59,638 nucleotides of DNA from an uncultured Colwellia sp. (GCA_913058405.1 CAJXRC010000005.1:1-59638), one strand, 5' to 3'; shown: positions 35,082-45,145, counted from the first letter of the stretch. The notes: generated by a model from the letters alone, not told the origin. A program made the numbers and translations.

Positions 35082-36428
35082 ATGAATAACGTCGACATCG
35101 AAAAGCTAATAGCTGACTTTCCCCTCATAAAAAAAATGGTCAAACTAAAAGAGGTAAACTGGTTTAACCCTAATATTACTTCACTACAGGAAGGCCTTCC
35201 TTATGTCGGGCTTGATAACAATGACATTCAAGATGCCAGTGACCGATTAGCACGTTTTGCCCCCTACATGGTAAAGGCATTTCCCGAAACGGCCGCAACC
35301 AAAGGTATTATTGAATCTGAGGTAGTTGAAATTTCAGCAATGAAATCGCAACTGGAGCAGCAATATGAGGTGGAAATTAAAGGTAAACTGCTGCTAAAAA
35401 AAGATAGTCACCTGCCCATTTCAGGTTCAATCAAAGCGCGTGGTGGCATTTATGAAGTGTTGGCACATGCTGAACAACTAGCAATAAAAGCAGGCGTGCT
35501 TGAGCTTTCAGATGATTACAGTAAGCTACTCACCGAAGAATTTAAGTGCTTTTTTAGCCAGTACAGTATCGCTGTTGGTTCAACGGGTAATCTTGGTATG
35601 TCTATTGGTATTATGAGTGCAAAACTGGGTTTTTCAGTTAGCGTACATATGTCTGCAGATGCCCGCCAATGGAAAAAAGAAAAACTCCGAGCTCATGGTG
35701 TTAATGTTGTTGAGTACAGCGAAGATTACAGTGTCGCTGTAGAGCAAGGTCGCCAGGAAGCTGAAAGTGATCCCAAGTGCTTTTTTATTGATGATGAAAA
35801 CTCCCAAACACTATTTTTAGGCTACGCCGTTGCCGGTGAAAGACTAAAACAACAGTTTGATGATATGCACATTGTGGTAGATAGCGATAATCCATTATTT
35901 GTCTACCTGCCCTGCGGTGTCGGTGGTGGTCCTGGTGGCGTAGCATTTGGGCTGAAGGTGGCTTTTGGTGATGACGTACATTGTGTATTTGCCGAGCCAA
36001 CACACTCTCCTTGCATGTTGCTCGGAATCCTCACTGGATTACATGATGCCATTGCCGTTCAAGATATCGGTATTGATAACATTACCGCTGCTGACGGCCT
36101 TGCTGTTGGACGAGCTTCTGGCTTTGTTGGCAGAGCAATGGAACGGCTGTTAGATGGTTTTTACACCATCACCGATCAGAGAATGTATGATCTGCTTTGG
36201 TTATTAAATAAGGTAGAAGGTATTCAATTAGAGCCGTCAGCACTGGCTGGTATGTTAGGCCCTATTGTAGTTGCTAATAATGGTGAATACCTTAATCGTA
36301 TAGCAGTGAATAATGAAAAATTGGTAAACGCAACACACCTTGTTTGGGCAACGGGTGGCGGTATGGTCCCAACGGTTGAAATGGAAAAATATCTATCAAA
36401 AGCGAGTTGTAAACTTTTCATTGATTAA
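35082..36428 (+). CDS. dsdA: D-serine ammonia-lyase
   Basis: PLP enzyme converting D-serine to pyruvate and ammonia. The 448-aa protein carries the DsdA N-terminal segment ([18 protein letters not shown]), the Schiff-base lysine in [17 protein letters not shown] (about residue 118), [12 protein letters not shown] for cofactor phosphate binding (about 168-179), [17 protein letters not shown], and a C-terminal cofactor region with WATGGGMVP. Ribosome site GAGAGGT. It lets the cell use or detoxify D-serine, which is abundant in marine organic matter. Followed by a hairpin shared with lhgO. Confidence 0.96.
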   Translation: MNNVDIEKLIADFPLIKKMVKLKEVNWFNPNITSLQEGLPYVGLDNNDIQDASDRLARFAPYMVKAFPETAATKGIIESEVVEISAMKSQLEQQYEVEIKGKLLLKKDSHLPISGSIKARGGIYEVLAHAEQLAIKAGVLELSDDYSKLLTEEFKCFFSQYSIAVGSTGNLGMSIGIMSAKLGFSVSVHMSADARQWKKEKLRAHGVNVVEYSEDYSVAVEQGRQEAESDPKCFFIDDENSQTLFLGYAVAGERLKQQFDDMHIVVDSDNPLFVYLPCGVGGGPGGVAFGLKVAFGDDVHCVFAEPTHSPCMLLGILTGLHDAIAVQDIGIDNITAADGLAVGRASGFVGRAMERLLDGFYTITDQRMYDLLWLLNKVEGIQLEPSALAGMLGPIVVANNGEYLNRIAVNNEKLVNATHLVWATGGGMVPTVEMEKYLSKASCKLFID

Positions 36429-36443
36429 ACATTTGAGTAAATA

Positions 36444-36467
36444 GACCAACACACAGTTTTGTTGGTC
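36444..36467. terminator. hairpin between convergent dsdA and lhgO
   Basis: An 8-bp perfect stem GACCAACA / TGTTGGTC with an eight-base loop sits in the 52-base gap between the convergent stops. The flanking T/A content is modest; it probably serves both genes. Confidence 0.6.
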
Positions 36468-36480
36468 TTTGTCGGTTTGA

Positions 36481-37680
36481 TTAAGAGCTAAAATGTTCGT
36501 CTACTTTATCAACAATATAACCACCAATGGGAATGGCCGAAGTCGCTGCTGGCGATGGTGCATTGCAGACGTTGATTGTTCGCTCGCTATTTGCAAACAA
36601 AAAATCATGCACTAAGCTGCCATCATTCATCACTGCTTGTGCACGAATACCCGCAGGATATGCTTTAAGATCGGATAACTCTATTGAGGGGCAATATTTT
36701 CGCACCAAGGTTAAGTAACCGTTTTTAAAGAGTGAATTCTTAAACTCAGTAAGACCTGAACTCAAATTTTTCCACAGTACTTTCCAAAACCCAGCAAACA
36801 GCATCATTTCTTTAATATCACGTAAGTTAATATTAATCTTGCCATAACCTTCTCGTTTAAAGCCCAATACTGCATTAGGACCAACAGTAACACTGCCATC
36901 AATCATCCGAGTTAAATGCACACCTAAAAACGGTAATGTAGGATCAGGGATCGGATAGATTAAATGATTAACAATGGTATTTTTATTCGCTGGCAACTGA
37001 TAGTACTCACCGCGAAACGGTACAATTTGAAAATCGACTTTAATATCTAACATTTTAACCACACGATCAGCCATTAAACCTGAACAGGTGATTAAGTAAC
37101 GGCTAGCAATTTCACCTTGGCTTGTACTCACGCGAATCTCTTCTGCCGTTTCCATTAACTGAGTTACTTTGGTATTTAGTCTGCATTCACCGCCCAAAGA
37201 CTGAAATTCCTGCGCCATTTTAATAGTTATGAGTTGGTAATCAACAATGCCTGTCGATCTAACCAAAATAGCGCCAAGCCCGGTAATATTAGGCTCCTCA
37301 ATTTTAAGTTGCTGTTTATCTAATAACTCCACTTCAATATTATTCTTTTTGCAGCGTTGATAAAGTGCTTCCATGCGCTTTACTTCTAATTCATTAGTGG
37401 CGACCAATAACTTACCGCATTGATTAAAAGGAATATTATGTTGCTGACAAAAATTAATGGTAGCATCGACCCCTGCTCGACAAAACTTAGCCTTTAAGCT
37501 GCCAGGCTCATAATATACGCCAGCATGAATAACACCGCTATTATGCCCCGTTTGATGAGTAGCAAATTCGCTTTCTTTTTCTAACAATAATACTTTTTTA
37601 TCTGGGTAGCGTTGCTGTAGCTGCCAAGCCGTCGATACACCAACAATACCACCACCAATGATTATGTAGTCATAGATCAT
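36481..37680 (-). CDS. lhgO: L-2-hydroxyglutarate oxidase
   Basis: FAD-dependent oxidase/dehydrogenase turning L-2-hydroxyglutarate into 2-oxoglutarate, feeding electrons to quinone. The 399-aa protein has the N-terminal dinucleotide-binding motif IIGGGIVGVSTAWQL (about 7-21), then the LhgO motif THQTGHNSGVIHAGVYYEPGSLKA (about 42-65) and PFRGEYYQLP. It lies 15 bases after glaH in the same direction, a two-gene operon, as in the csiD-lhgO unit of E. coli. Ribosome site AAGGTAAT. Confidence 0.95.
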   Translation of the reverse strand: MIYDYIIIGGGIVGVSTAWQLQQRYPDKKVLLLEKESEFATHQTGHNSGVIHAGVYYEPGSLKAKFCRAGVDATINFCQQHNIPFNQCGKLLVATNELEVKRMEALYQRCKKNNIEVELLDKQQLKIEEPNITGLGAILVRSTGIVDYQLITIKMAQEFQSLGGECRLNTKVTQLMETAEEIRVSTSQGEIASRYLITCSGLMADRVVKMLDIKVDFQIVPFRGEYYQLPANKNTIVNHLIYPIPDPTLPFLGVHLTRMIDGSVTVGPNAVLGFKREGYGKININLRDIKEMMLFAGFWKVLWKNLSSGLTEFKNSLFKNGYLTLVRKYCPSIELSDLKAYPAGIRAQAVMNDGSLVHDFLFANSERTINVCNAPSPAATSAIPIGGYIVDKVDEHFSS

Positions 37681-37695
37681 ATAATTACCTTAACT

Positions 37696-38658
37696 TTACG
37701 ATTTCAGTTTTGCATTTTCATAATAAGCACCACGTTGACGCAGTAATTCACGATAGAGCCCTTTATCGGCAACAAATTTATCACGACCATGTAACCAAGA
37801 GTGATTATTTACCACTAACATACTGCCCACAGGAACACGGACATTAAAGGTATTTTGCTCTGCCTCTAGCGATGTGCCCATTTCATATAGATACTGACCT
37901 TGGCGCATATTTAAAGGTTCAGCGAATTGGTCGATAAATAGCATTTTAGGTCGACCATTGTCATCTTCTTCAAAAAACACCGGATGCTGCATTTTATAGG
38001 TAATATTTTTACTGGCAGGCGATGTCCATTGAATGTCTTCTTTTGCCAGCGGATGATTATAGAATTTTTCTAAATCTTGCCATTCGTCTACGTGTAATAA
38101 CAAGGAATCTCCACCTTCCATATTTTCTTCCGCTATTTTTTGCATAATCACCCAGTCGGTTCGTTCCTCTACATAAGTACCATCATTATGTAGCTCCATA
38201 CGACGATGAGCTTGACGTAAATAACTATCACTATTATCTTCATTTTTTACGCTGAATCGTGCATAAAATTTGCCGTACATAGCATCTAAATTAGGTACAC
38301 CAATTAAATGAGAAACGGCAGTCGATAACAAAATATTAAACTCAAGTTGATCAAACTCGGCGGCGACAGGTTCACACTGCAACATAAACGCCCCTGTATC
38401 TCGGTTCTTAATGATGTTTAGCAATAAAGTACCTAAAGTATCATTAGTGAGGTTATTTAGAATACTCGCAACATGAAAACGCAAAAATGGCTTGTACTCT
38501 ATAGCCTGCACACCTAAGGGTAATGCCTGTTCAATAAATCCCTTCACTGTTTCAGAAGATAACTTTATCACTTGCAAACGTGGATTCGCTGCAAACGGCG
38601 CTACCGAAAAGCCTTGTGGAATTGATTCATTGTTCAATTTTATTGCTGATGTATTCAT
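37696..38658 (-). CDS. glaH: glutarate 2-hydroxylase (GlaH/CsiD)
   Basis: Fe(II)/2-oxoglutarate-dependent dioxygenase that hydroxylates glutarate to L-2-hydroxyglutarate. The 320-aa protein matches the CsiD family over its full length. The iron facial triad is seen as the His and Asp of ELHNDGTYVEE (about 156-166) and the His of SWLHGRDKF (about 289-297); the Arg for 2-oxoglutarate follows near YRELLRQRGAYY. Ribosome site AGAGGGTG. First gene of the operon with lhgO, divergent from the LysR gene at 38835, which probably controls it. The E. coli regulator CsiR, a GntR-type protein, is not seen. Confidence 0.95.
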   Translation of the reverse strand: MNTSAIKLNNESIPQGFSVAPFAANPRLQVIKLSSETVKGFIEQALPLGVQAIEYKPFLRFHVASILNNLTNDTLGTLLLNIIKNRDTGAFMLQCEPVAAEFDQLEFNILLSTAVSHLIGVPNLDAMYGKFYARFSVKNEDNSDSYLRQAHRRMELHNDGTYVEERTDWVIMQKIAEENMEGGDSLLLHVDEWQDLEKFYNHPLAKEDIQWTSPASKNITYKMQHPVFFEEDDNGRPKMLFIDQFAEPLNMRQGQYLYEMGTSLEAEQNTFNVRVPVGSMLVVNNHSWLHGRDKFVADKGLYRELLRQRGAYYENAKLKS

Positions 38659-38834
38659 TCTATCACCCTCTTATGTTTTTGATTTAAAACCTAGATAGTA
38701 AATGGCTAACGACTGCTAGCTTCACTGTAATTTTTATTGCTCTTCATTAGGGTTTACTCTATCTAGAAAGCAAGAATAAATATAATATATAGTTTTTATA
38801 ATTTTAATAACTTTTACTTATCGGTTGCGTTAAT

Positions 38835-39722
38835 ATGAATTTGAAACGTCTTGAATATTTTTGTCAATTAGCCGTGCTGGGCAACTTTACTCGGACAGCG
38901 CATAAAATAGGCATTGCTCAACCAGCTCTTACCATTGCTATTCAAAAACTAGAGCAAGAAGTTGGGCTAAAATTAATTAATAGGGCTGAAAAGAACGCCT
39001 TATTAACCGCTGAAGGTGAAGTATTATATAAACTGGCAACTCAGCTATTAAGCCAAGCAAAACAGCTTGAATTAGAATTAGAAGAACTCAAAGACCTAGA
39101 GCAAGGCACTATTCGATTTGGTGTTTCCGCTATGATGGGCTCATATTACTTCCCAAAAGTACTAACGACTTTTAAACAAAAGTACCCGAAAATAAAAATG
39201 CACTTGGTTGACCAAGGCACGGCTGCACTTGAGAAAATGTTACTCAATGGTGAGCTTGATTTAGCCTTAGTACGTAGTGATTCAGAGAATCCGCAGCTGC
39301 GCTACACTGAGCTTTTTAATGAGGAGGTTGTTGCCGCTATGGCCAGTTCCCATCCACTAGCTGCTGAACAAAGCATATCACTGGCACAATTTTGTCAGCA
39401 GCCATTAGTGCTGTTTCATGAAGGCTATTTCTTACGTGAAGTCATCAGTCAATATTCTAAAAAAAATCACTTAGCTTTAGATATTCGTATGGAAACCAAT
39501 CTTATAGAGCTGCAAAAATCATTGGTGCGCAACGAGGTGGGAATCACTACTTGTTTATCACGTATTTTACAAAACGAACAACAGATGACATCAGCTCCCT
39601 TTGAGCCAAAAATTGAGTTTAAGCTGAGTTTGGCATGGAAAAAAAATCATTACCTGTCTAAAGCCAGTAAAGCTTTTATGACGCATTTAAAGTCTACACT
39701 AGAGCCTGTGAACAGCCTGTAA
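38835..39722 (+). CDS. LysR-family regulator next to glaH
   Basis: 295-aa LysR regulator with an N-terminal helix-turn-helix (MNLKRLEYFCQLAVLGNFTR, then QPALTIAIQKLEQEVG, residues 1-60) and an effector domain from about 90 (GTIRFGVSAMMGSYYFPKVL). It is divergent from glaH across 176 bases containing AT-rich imperfect palindromes near 38786-38812. By position it is a candidate glutarate-responsive regulator, analogous in role to Pseudomonas GcdR (also LysR-type), which activates glutarate genes. That role is inferred from context only. Confidence 0.85.
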   Translation: MNLKRLEYFCQLAVLGNFTRTAHKIGIAQPALTIAIQKLEQEVGLKLINRAEKNALLTAEGEVLYKLATQLLSQAKQLELELEELKDLEQGTIRFGVSAMMGSYYFPKVLTTFKQKYPKIKMHLVDQGTAALEKMLLNGELDLALVRSDSENPQLRYTELFNEEVVAAMASSHPLAAEQSISLAQFCQQPLVLFHEGYFLREVISQYSKKNHLALDIRMETNLIELQKSLVRNEVGITTCLSRILQNEQQMTSAPFEPKIEFKLSLAWKKNHYLSKASKAFMTHLKSTLEPVNSL

Positions 39723-39745
39723 AGGTAAATCCAACAGTCAAAATA

Positions 39746-39775
39746 AAAAGCCACTACTGATAAGTAATGGCTTTC
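39746..39775. terminator. terminator between convergent LysR and aminotransferase genes
   Basis: An approximately 12-bp stem with one mismatch (AAAGCCACTACT / AGTAATGGCTTT), loop GATA, lies between the convergent stops and can work both ways. Confidence 0.7.
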
Positions 39776-39812
39776 TTGATACAAGATCCGAACTCATGCA
39801 TACGAGAAAAAG

Positions 39813-41168
39813 TTAGATAAGGTTATAGAACCTTGCTGTATCGTCTAATGTCTTTTTAGCTTTCTCAATCAACTCATCAATTTCGGCTTTGCTAATAACC
39901 AACGGCGGTGAGATAACCATGATGTCGCCACATGAACGCATAATTAAACCATTGTCCATTGAATAATCACGACAAACACCGCCACCAGCGGCATTAGGTG
40001 CTAAACGTTCTTTAGTTGCCTTATTTTTTACAAGTTCAATCGCTGCTACCATACCTAAACCACGCGCTTCACCAACAATAGGATGATCAGCAAGTTCTTG
40101 CCAGCGTTGTTGTAAATAAGGTGAAATCTCAGCTTTAACTTGCTCAACAATACCTTCTGACTCTAAAATCTCGATATTCTTTAGTGCAACAGCAGCCGCT
40201 ACTGGGTGACCTGAATAGGTGTAACCATGGTTAAAGTCAGCACCTTCTCCAATCACTACATCAGCAACTTTATCTGAAATGATAACGCCGCCAATAGGCA
40301 AGTAACCTGAAGACATGCCTTTAGCGATAGTAATCATGTCTGGTTTTAAATCGAAGTATTCACTCGCGAACCATTCGCCTGTACGACCAAAACCTGAAAT
40401 AACTTCGTCTAAAATAAAGAGAATATCGTACTTGGCTAGAATTCTTTTAATTTCGGGCCAGTAGCTATCTGGAGGTGTTATAACCCCACCAGCACCTTGG
40501 AAAGGTTCTGCAATAAAAGCAGCAACGTTCTCTTCGCCTACTTCTAATATTTTAGCTTCCAATGATTGAGCCGCTTTAAGTCCAAATTCATCTTGAGACA
40601 AATCGCCACCTTCAGCAAACCAATAAGGTTGATCAACATGCACAATACCATCAATAGGTAAGTCACCTTGTTCATGCATATAGCCCATGCCACCTAGGCT
40701 TGCCGCAGCAACAGTAGAACCGTGATAAGCATTTTGACGACTGATAAAGGTTTTCTTCGTTGGTTTCCCTTTTAAGTCCCAGTATCTACGCACCATTCTA
40801 AAGTTTGTGTCATTCGCATCAGAGCCTGAACCAGTAAAAAATACCTTATTCATATGTGCAGGAGCAAGAGAGGCAATTTTTGCTGCCAGATCTGTTGCTG
40901 GTGCCGTGGTAGTTTTAAAGAACAAGTTGTAATAAGGCAGCTCTGTCATTTGATGGCTTGCTGCTTCAACAAGTTCTTTACGACCATAACCAATATTTAC
41001 ACACCACAAACCCGCCATGCCATCGAGGTATTTTTTGCCATTATCTTCATAGATATAAACACCTTCAGCTTTAGATATTAATTTAATACCTTTTTCTGCT
41101 AGCTCTTTATTATCACTAAATGGTTGAAAGTGATGTGCTGTATTTTTTTGCTGAAATTCTGACTTCAT
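39813..41168 (-). CDS. spuC: class III aminotransferase, putrescine/cadaverine type (SpuC-like)
   Basis: PLP-dependent omega-aminotransferase of 451 aa, resembling polyamine:pyruvate aminotransferase SpuC. Seen: LDGMAGLWCVNIGYGRKEL (about 49-67), FTGSGSDANDTNFRMVRRY (cofactor phosphate binding), AYHGSTVAAASLGGM, EPFQGAGGV, FILDEVISGFGRTG (about 255-268) and the Schiff-base lysine in TIAKGMSSGYLPIGG (about 288). It should convert putrescine or cadaverine to the amino-aldehyde, which the block's aldehyde dehydrogenases could oxidise. Substrate is inferred from family and neighbours. Downstream of gabT in the same direction with a hairpin between. Confidence 0.85.
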   Translation of the reverse strand: MKSEFQQKNTAHHFQPFSDNKELAEKGIKLISKAEGVYIYEDNGKKYLDGMAGLWCVNIGYGRKELVEAASHQMTELPYYNLFFKTTTAPATDLAAKIASLAPAHMNKVFFTGSGSDANDTNFRMVRRYWDLKGKPTKKTFISRQNAYHGSTVAAASLGGMGYMHEQGDLPIDGIVHVDQPYWFAEGGDLSQDEFGLKAAQSLEAKILEVGEENVAAFIAEPFQGAGGVITPPDSYWPEIKRILAKYDILFILDEVISGFGRTGEWFASEYFDLKPDMITIAKGMSSGYLPIGGVIISDKVADVVIGEGADFNHGYTYSGHPVAAAVALKNIEILESEGIVEQVKAEISPYLQQRWQELADHPIVGEARGLGMVAAIELVKNKATKERLAPNAAGGGVCRDYSMDNGLIMRSCGDIMVISPPLVISKAEIDELIEKAKKTLDDTARFYNLI

Positions 41169-41200
41169 AACATAACCTTTTAATTTTTATTATAAATTAT

Positions 41201-41217
41201 CCGCCCTATCAGGGCGG
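41201..41217 (-). terminator. hairpin between gabT and spuC
   Basis: A perfect 7-bp GC-rich stem CCGCCCT / AGGGCGG with a three-base loop in the 79-base gap. In the direction of transcription it is followed by A/T-rich sequence without a strict T run, so partial termination or processing is more likely than a full stop. Confidence 0.5.
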
Positions 41218-41247
41218 TCTGTTTAAAACGTTTTTAAAAATTACACT

Positions 41248-42534
41248 TTATTTAGCAAGTTCTTTGAACATATTTTCGAATGCATCTAAGCCTTCTGTTA
41301 ATACTTCATCTGAAATTGTTAGTGGCGGTAAGAAACGAATAACATTGCCGTAAAAACCACAAGCAAGTAATACCAAACCGTTTTTGGCTGCATTTGCAAT
41401 AAGCGCTTGCGTTAATTCAGTATTTGGTTGCTCTGAATCACCATTTTGGATTAATTCCATGGCAATCATTGAACCTTGATTACGTACATCTAACACTAGC
41501 TCAGGGAATGCCGTTTTTAATTGACTTAAACGGTGATTAAATTGCTCGCCAATGTGTGCTGAACGTTCCACTAAACTTTCTTCTTTGATAATATCTAGCA
41601 CTGCTAACGCTGCAGCACATGCCACTGGAGAACCACCATAGGTTCCGCCTAAACCGCCTGGTAATGGCGCATCCATTACTTCACTTTTACCCACGACTGC
41701 AGCAATAGGGAAACCACCTGCAATGCCTTTTGCCATAGTCATTAGATCTGCTTCTACACCTGAGTGTTCAAAAGCAAACATTTTTCCTGTACGGCCAAAG
41801 CCCGTTTGAATCTCATCGGCAATCAACATAATTCCATGTTGATCACAAAGTTGACGTAGCGCTTGTAAAAACTCAGTAGGTGCAGCATAAAAACCACCTT
41901 CACCTTGAACTGGCTCAACAATAATGGCTGCAACATCGCTTGGTGCAATATCGACTTTAAATAAGTTTTCTAGGGCTTTTAATGATTGTTTAACCGTAAT
42001 GTCATGACATTCGATTGGGAATGGGGCATGAAAAATATCGCCAGGAAATGGACCAAATAAATTTTTATACGGTGTGATTTTCCCTGTTAGCGCCATGGTC
42101 AAGTTGGTACGTCCGTGAAAACCACCATTAAAGGCAATAACACCACGACGACCAGTATGGGCACGAGCAATTTTCACACAGTTTTCAACAGCTTCTGCAC
42201 CTGTTGAAACAAATATCGCTTTTTTCTCGGAGTCACCTGGAGCAATGTCGATTAGTTTTTCCGCTAATTCAACAGCTACTTCATAAGGGTTAACCATGAC
42301 GCAGGTATGGCTAAATTTGTCTAACTGTTCTTTTGCAGCAGCAACAACTTTTGGATGACTGTGGCCAGTATTACAAACAGCAATACCCGCGCCAAAATCA
42401 ATATAACGATTACCTTCTACATCCCATATTTCTGAATTCTCTGCACGCTCTACATACACTGGGTACATATTGCCTTGGCCACGCGCTATCACTTTAGTTT
42501 TTCTGTTTTGTAATGCTTGATTTGCTGTTGTCAT
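41248..42534 (-). CDS. gabT: 4-aminobutyrate (or 5-aminovalerate) aminotransferase
   Basis: PLP enzyme transferring the amino group of GABA to 2-oxoglutarate, giving succinate semialdehyde; close homologues (DavT) act on 5-aminovalerate. Start chosen at ATG 42534 (428 aa), preceded by an AGAG-containing ribosome site; an ATG 14 codons upstream (42576) lacks family similarity. Motifs: DFGAGIAVCNTGHSHPKVV, FVSTGAEAVENCVKIAR, FHGRTNLTMALTGK, EPVQGEGGF, LIADEIQTGFGRTGK and the lysine in TMAKGIAGGFPIAA (about 268). 97 bases downstream of gabD in the same direction. Given the glutarate genes on both sides, a dual GABA/5-aminovalerate role is likely. Confidence 0.92.
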   Translation of the reverse strand: MTTANQALQNRKTKVIARGQGNMYPVYVERAENSEIWDVEGNRYIDFGAGIAVCNTGHSHPKVVAAAKEQLDKFSHTCVMVNPYEVAVELAEKLIDIAPGDSEKKAIFVSTGAEAVENCVKIARAHTGRRGVIAFNGGFHGRTNLTMALTGKITPYKNLFGPFPGDIFHAPFPIECHDITVKQSLKALENLFKVDIAPSDVAAIIVEPVQGEGGFYAAPTEFLQALRQLCDQHGIMLIADEIQTGFGRTGKMFAFEHSGVEADLMTMAKGIAGGFPIAAVVGKSEVMDAPLPGGLGGTYGGSPVACAAALAVLDIIKEESLVERSAHIGEQFNHRLSQLKTAFPELVLDVRNQGSMIAMELIQNGDSEQPNTELTQALIANAAKNGLVLLACGFYGNVIRFLPPLTISDEVLTEGLDAFENMFKELAK

Positions 42535-42631
42535 TGTATTGTCTCTACATTCTTTTCTAAATGGTGAGAGAGACACTTTTGTAGAACTCTCTCGACATAA
42601 TATAAATTTGGTTGAGCTTGCCTAAACGAGG

Positions 42632-44116
42632 CTATTTATCTAAACCGCCCATACATAGGTATTTAATTTCTAAATAATCGTCTAAGCCGTATTTTGATCC
42701 TTCTCGGCCGTTACCCGATTGTTTAACACCACCAAACGGAGCCGCAGCGTTAGAAATAATGCCTTCATTAATACCTACCATGCCAAACTCAAGACCTTCA
42801 GCTACTCGCCAAACCGTGCCAATATCACGAGAGTAGAAATACGCCGCTAAGCCATATTCGGTATCGTTAGCAAGTTCAATCGCTTCTTCTTCCGTTTCAA
42901 AAGCAATAATAGGTGATACTGGACCAAAGATTTCATTGGCTGCAATAGGCATATCATTGGTAACGCCAGTTAAAATAGTTGGCTGATAGAATAGCTCACC
43001 TGCTTCTGAGCGCTGTCCGCCAAAGGCAACTTTTGCACCTGCAGCGATAGAGTCGGCAACTAATTTTTCAACATCACAGACCGCTTTGTCTGTAATCATA
43101 GGGCCAAGGTTAACGCCCTCGACTAAACCATCACCAATGTGTAATTCAGCTACTGCATTTTTGAATTTTTCTGTAAATTCTTCTAATACGCCTTGTTGTA
43201 CAAGAATACGGTTTGTACAAACACAAGTTTGGCCTGCATTACGGTATTTAGAAATAATCGCGCCTTGTACAGCAGCGTCAATGTCAGCATCATTAAAGAC
43301 AATAAAGGGTGCGTTACCACCTAATTCCATTGATACTTTTTTTACGGTTGTAGCACATTGAGTCAATAATAATTTACCAACGCCGGTCGAACCGGTGAAA
43401 GTGAATTTTGCAACATCAGGGTGCTGTGTTAATACTTGTCCCATACCTCGAGAGTTACTACCAACAACAACATTAAATACGCCAGCTGGAATACCTGCTC
43501 GCTCTGCTAATTCAGCCATCGCTAATGCCGATAACGGCGTTGATTCAGATGGTCTAACGACAAAGGTACAACCTGCAGCTAGTGCAGCAGCAGCTTTACG
43601 AGCAATCATCGCATTTGGGAAGTTCCATGGGGTAATAGAAGCGACCACACCAACGGGTTGCTTAATAACAACAATTTTTTTATCACTCGAAAGCGCAGGG
43701 ATGGTATCGCCATAAACGCGTTTACCTTCTTCAGCAAACCATTCTAAGAATGCCGCACCATAGGCGATTTCACCTTTAGCTTCAGCCAAAGGTTTACCTT
43801 GCTCTAACGTTAAGATACGTCCTAGGTCATCTTGGTTTTCCATCACTAAGTTAAACCAATTACGTAATAAAGTTGCACGTTCATTGGCCGATTTAGCAGA
43901 CCACATTTTTAATGCACCTTTGGCAGCAGACACGGCTAATTCAGTTTCGGCTACATCAGCATTACTCACCTGAGCAACAACTTCCCCAGTCGATGGGTTG
44001 ATTACTGGAAATTGCGTTTCACTGCTATGCCAACTGCCGTTAATATATGAAAATGGTTTGATAAGCTGGCTGTCTTTTATGCCCGCGGCTTCTAAATTAC
44101 AAGTAACTTCAGTCAT
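42632..44116 (-). CDS. gabD: succinate-/glutarate-semialdehyde dehydrogenase
   Basis: NAD(P)-dependent dehydrogenase oxidising succinate semialdehyde (or glutarate semialdehyde, DavD role) to the diacid. The 494-aa protein has ITPWNFPNAMIARKAAAALAAGC (about 155-177), FTGSTGVGK, the general base MELGGNAPFIVF (about 265-276), catalytic Cys in NAGQTCVCTNR (about 299) and EIFGPVSPI. The catalytic cysteine is followed by a second Cys two residues on, as in GabD enzymes that form a regulatory disulfide. Divergent from the LysR gene at 44222, and first in the gabD-gabT-spuC direction. Confidence 0.94.
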   Translation of the reverse strand: MTEVTCNLEAAGIKDSQLIKPFSYINGSWHSSETQFPVINPSTGEVVAQVSNADVAETELAVSAAKGALKMWSAKSANERATLLRNWFNLVMENQDDLGRILTLEQGKPLAEAKGEIAYGAAFLEWFAEEGKRVYGDTIPALSSDKKIVVIKQPVGVVASITPWNFPNAMIARKAAAALAAGCTFVVRPSESTPLSALAMAELAERAGIPAGVFNVVVGSNSRGMGQVLTQHPDVAKFTFTGSTGVGKLLLTQCATTVKKVSMELGGNAPFIVFNDADIDAAVQGAIISKYRNAGQTCVCTNRILVQQGVLEEFTEKFKNAVAELHIGDGLVEGVNLGPMITDKAVCDVEKLVADSIAAGAKVAFGGQRSEAGELFYQPTILTGVTNDMPIAANEIFGPVSPIIAFETEEEAIELANDTEYGLAAYFYSRDIGTVWRVAEGLEFGMVGINEGIISNAAAPFGGVKQSGNGREGSKYGLDDYLEIKYLCMGGLDK

Positions 44117-44221
44117 GGTTTTATCTCACTAGTTATTTAATAAACAATATCGGTATTGAAACCTAGTTTTAATTAAGGTTAAATACAAAACAATAAACCT
44201 TTAGTTTGAAGTAAACAAAAC

Positions 44222-45145
44222 ATGTATAAACATTCAATTATTCCTAAACCGGTTAGTGAATATGATTTACGTTTGCTGCGTATTTTCATCTCAGTGGTCG
44301 AACATGGCGGATTTTCCGCTGCAGCCAATGCCTTAGGGATAACGCGTTCCACCATTAGTGTGCACATGTCTAATTTAGAAACTCGCATGAAATTAAAGTT
44401 GTGTTTACGCGGCCGAGGGGGGTTTTCGTTAACTGAAGATGGTCAGGCCGTTTACCAAGCCGTACTTGATTTGTTTGCAACTATGGATGATTTTTCTTTA
44501 TTAATTGACAGCTTAGGTAGTGAATTAAGTGGCGAATTAATTATTTTATGTGCGGATCAACTTGATGACAGCAAACAGCATAAAATGGCACAAGTCATTC
44601 GAAAAATTAACGATGCTTCACCTAATTTACATTTAGTGTTAGATGGTGACTCTATCTCAAACATAGAAAAATCCTTGTTAAAAGATAAGGCTCATATAGG
44701 TGTATTTCCAAGCTACCAGCAAATAGAAGGATTAAAATATCAACCGCTATTTAGTGAATCCATTTATTTATGTTGTGGCAAACAGCACCCCTTTTTTAAT
44801 CAGGTTGATACGGAAATTTCAGAAGAAATGTTAGGTGAAGCTGCTGCGATACATCCTGGCATCAATATAGATTTAGCCGGTAAACGGCAATTAGAAAAGT
44901 TGAACTTATCGGCAAAGTCTTATCAATTTGATACCCGTAAAGCGATGATTTTATCTGGCTGTTATATAGGGTTTATGCAACAAAGCTTTATCCAAGCCGA
45001 ATTAAATCGTGGCGAAATCAGAATAATAAAACCAAACAGCCATCACTATCAATTTAGACTCTCTTTAGTGAGTAAAAAAACACCTAGAGAAGTAAAAAAA
45101 GTGGAATTATTATCTGATGTGTTTTCTCAAGTATTTGAGCTGTAA
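44222..45145 (+). CDS. LysR-family regulator divergent from gabD
   Basis: 307-aa LysR regulator with helix-turn-helix YDLRLLRIFISVVEHGGFSA, then TRSTISVHMSNLETRM (about residues 14-70), and effector domain from about 105 (GELIILCADQLDDSKQHKM). It shares a 105-base gap with gabD, so it probably regulates gabD-gabT. Effector unknown. The sequence RGRGGFSLTEDGQ after the wing helix is typical of the family. Ends 36 bases before the convergent LysE-type gene. Confidence 0.85.
   Translation: MYKHSIIPKPVSEYDLRLLRIFISVVEHGGFSAAANALGITRSTISVHMSNLETRMKLKLCLRGRGGFSLTEDGQAVYQAVLDLFATMDDFSLLIDSLGSELSGELIILCADQLDDSKQHKMAQVIRKINDASPNLHLVLDGDSISNIEKSLLKDKAHIGVFPSYQQIEGLKYQPLFSESIYLCCGKQHPFFNQVDTEISEEMLGEAAAIHPGINIDLAGKRQLEKLNLSAKSYQFDTRKAMILSGCYIGFMQQSFIQAELNRGEIRIIKPNSHHYQFRLSLVSKKTPREVKKVELLSDVFSQVFEL

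Noticed and set aside
38700-38718. Possible sigma-54 site upstream of the glaH-adjacent LysR gene
   Set aside because: GGCTAACGACTGC has GG and GC only nine bases apart, not ten.
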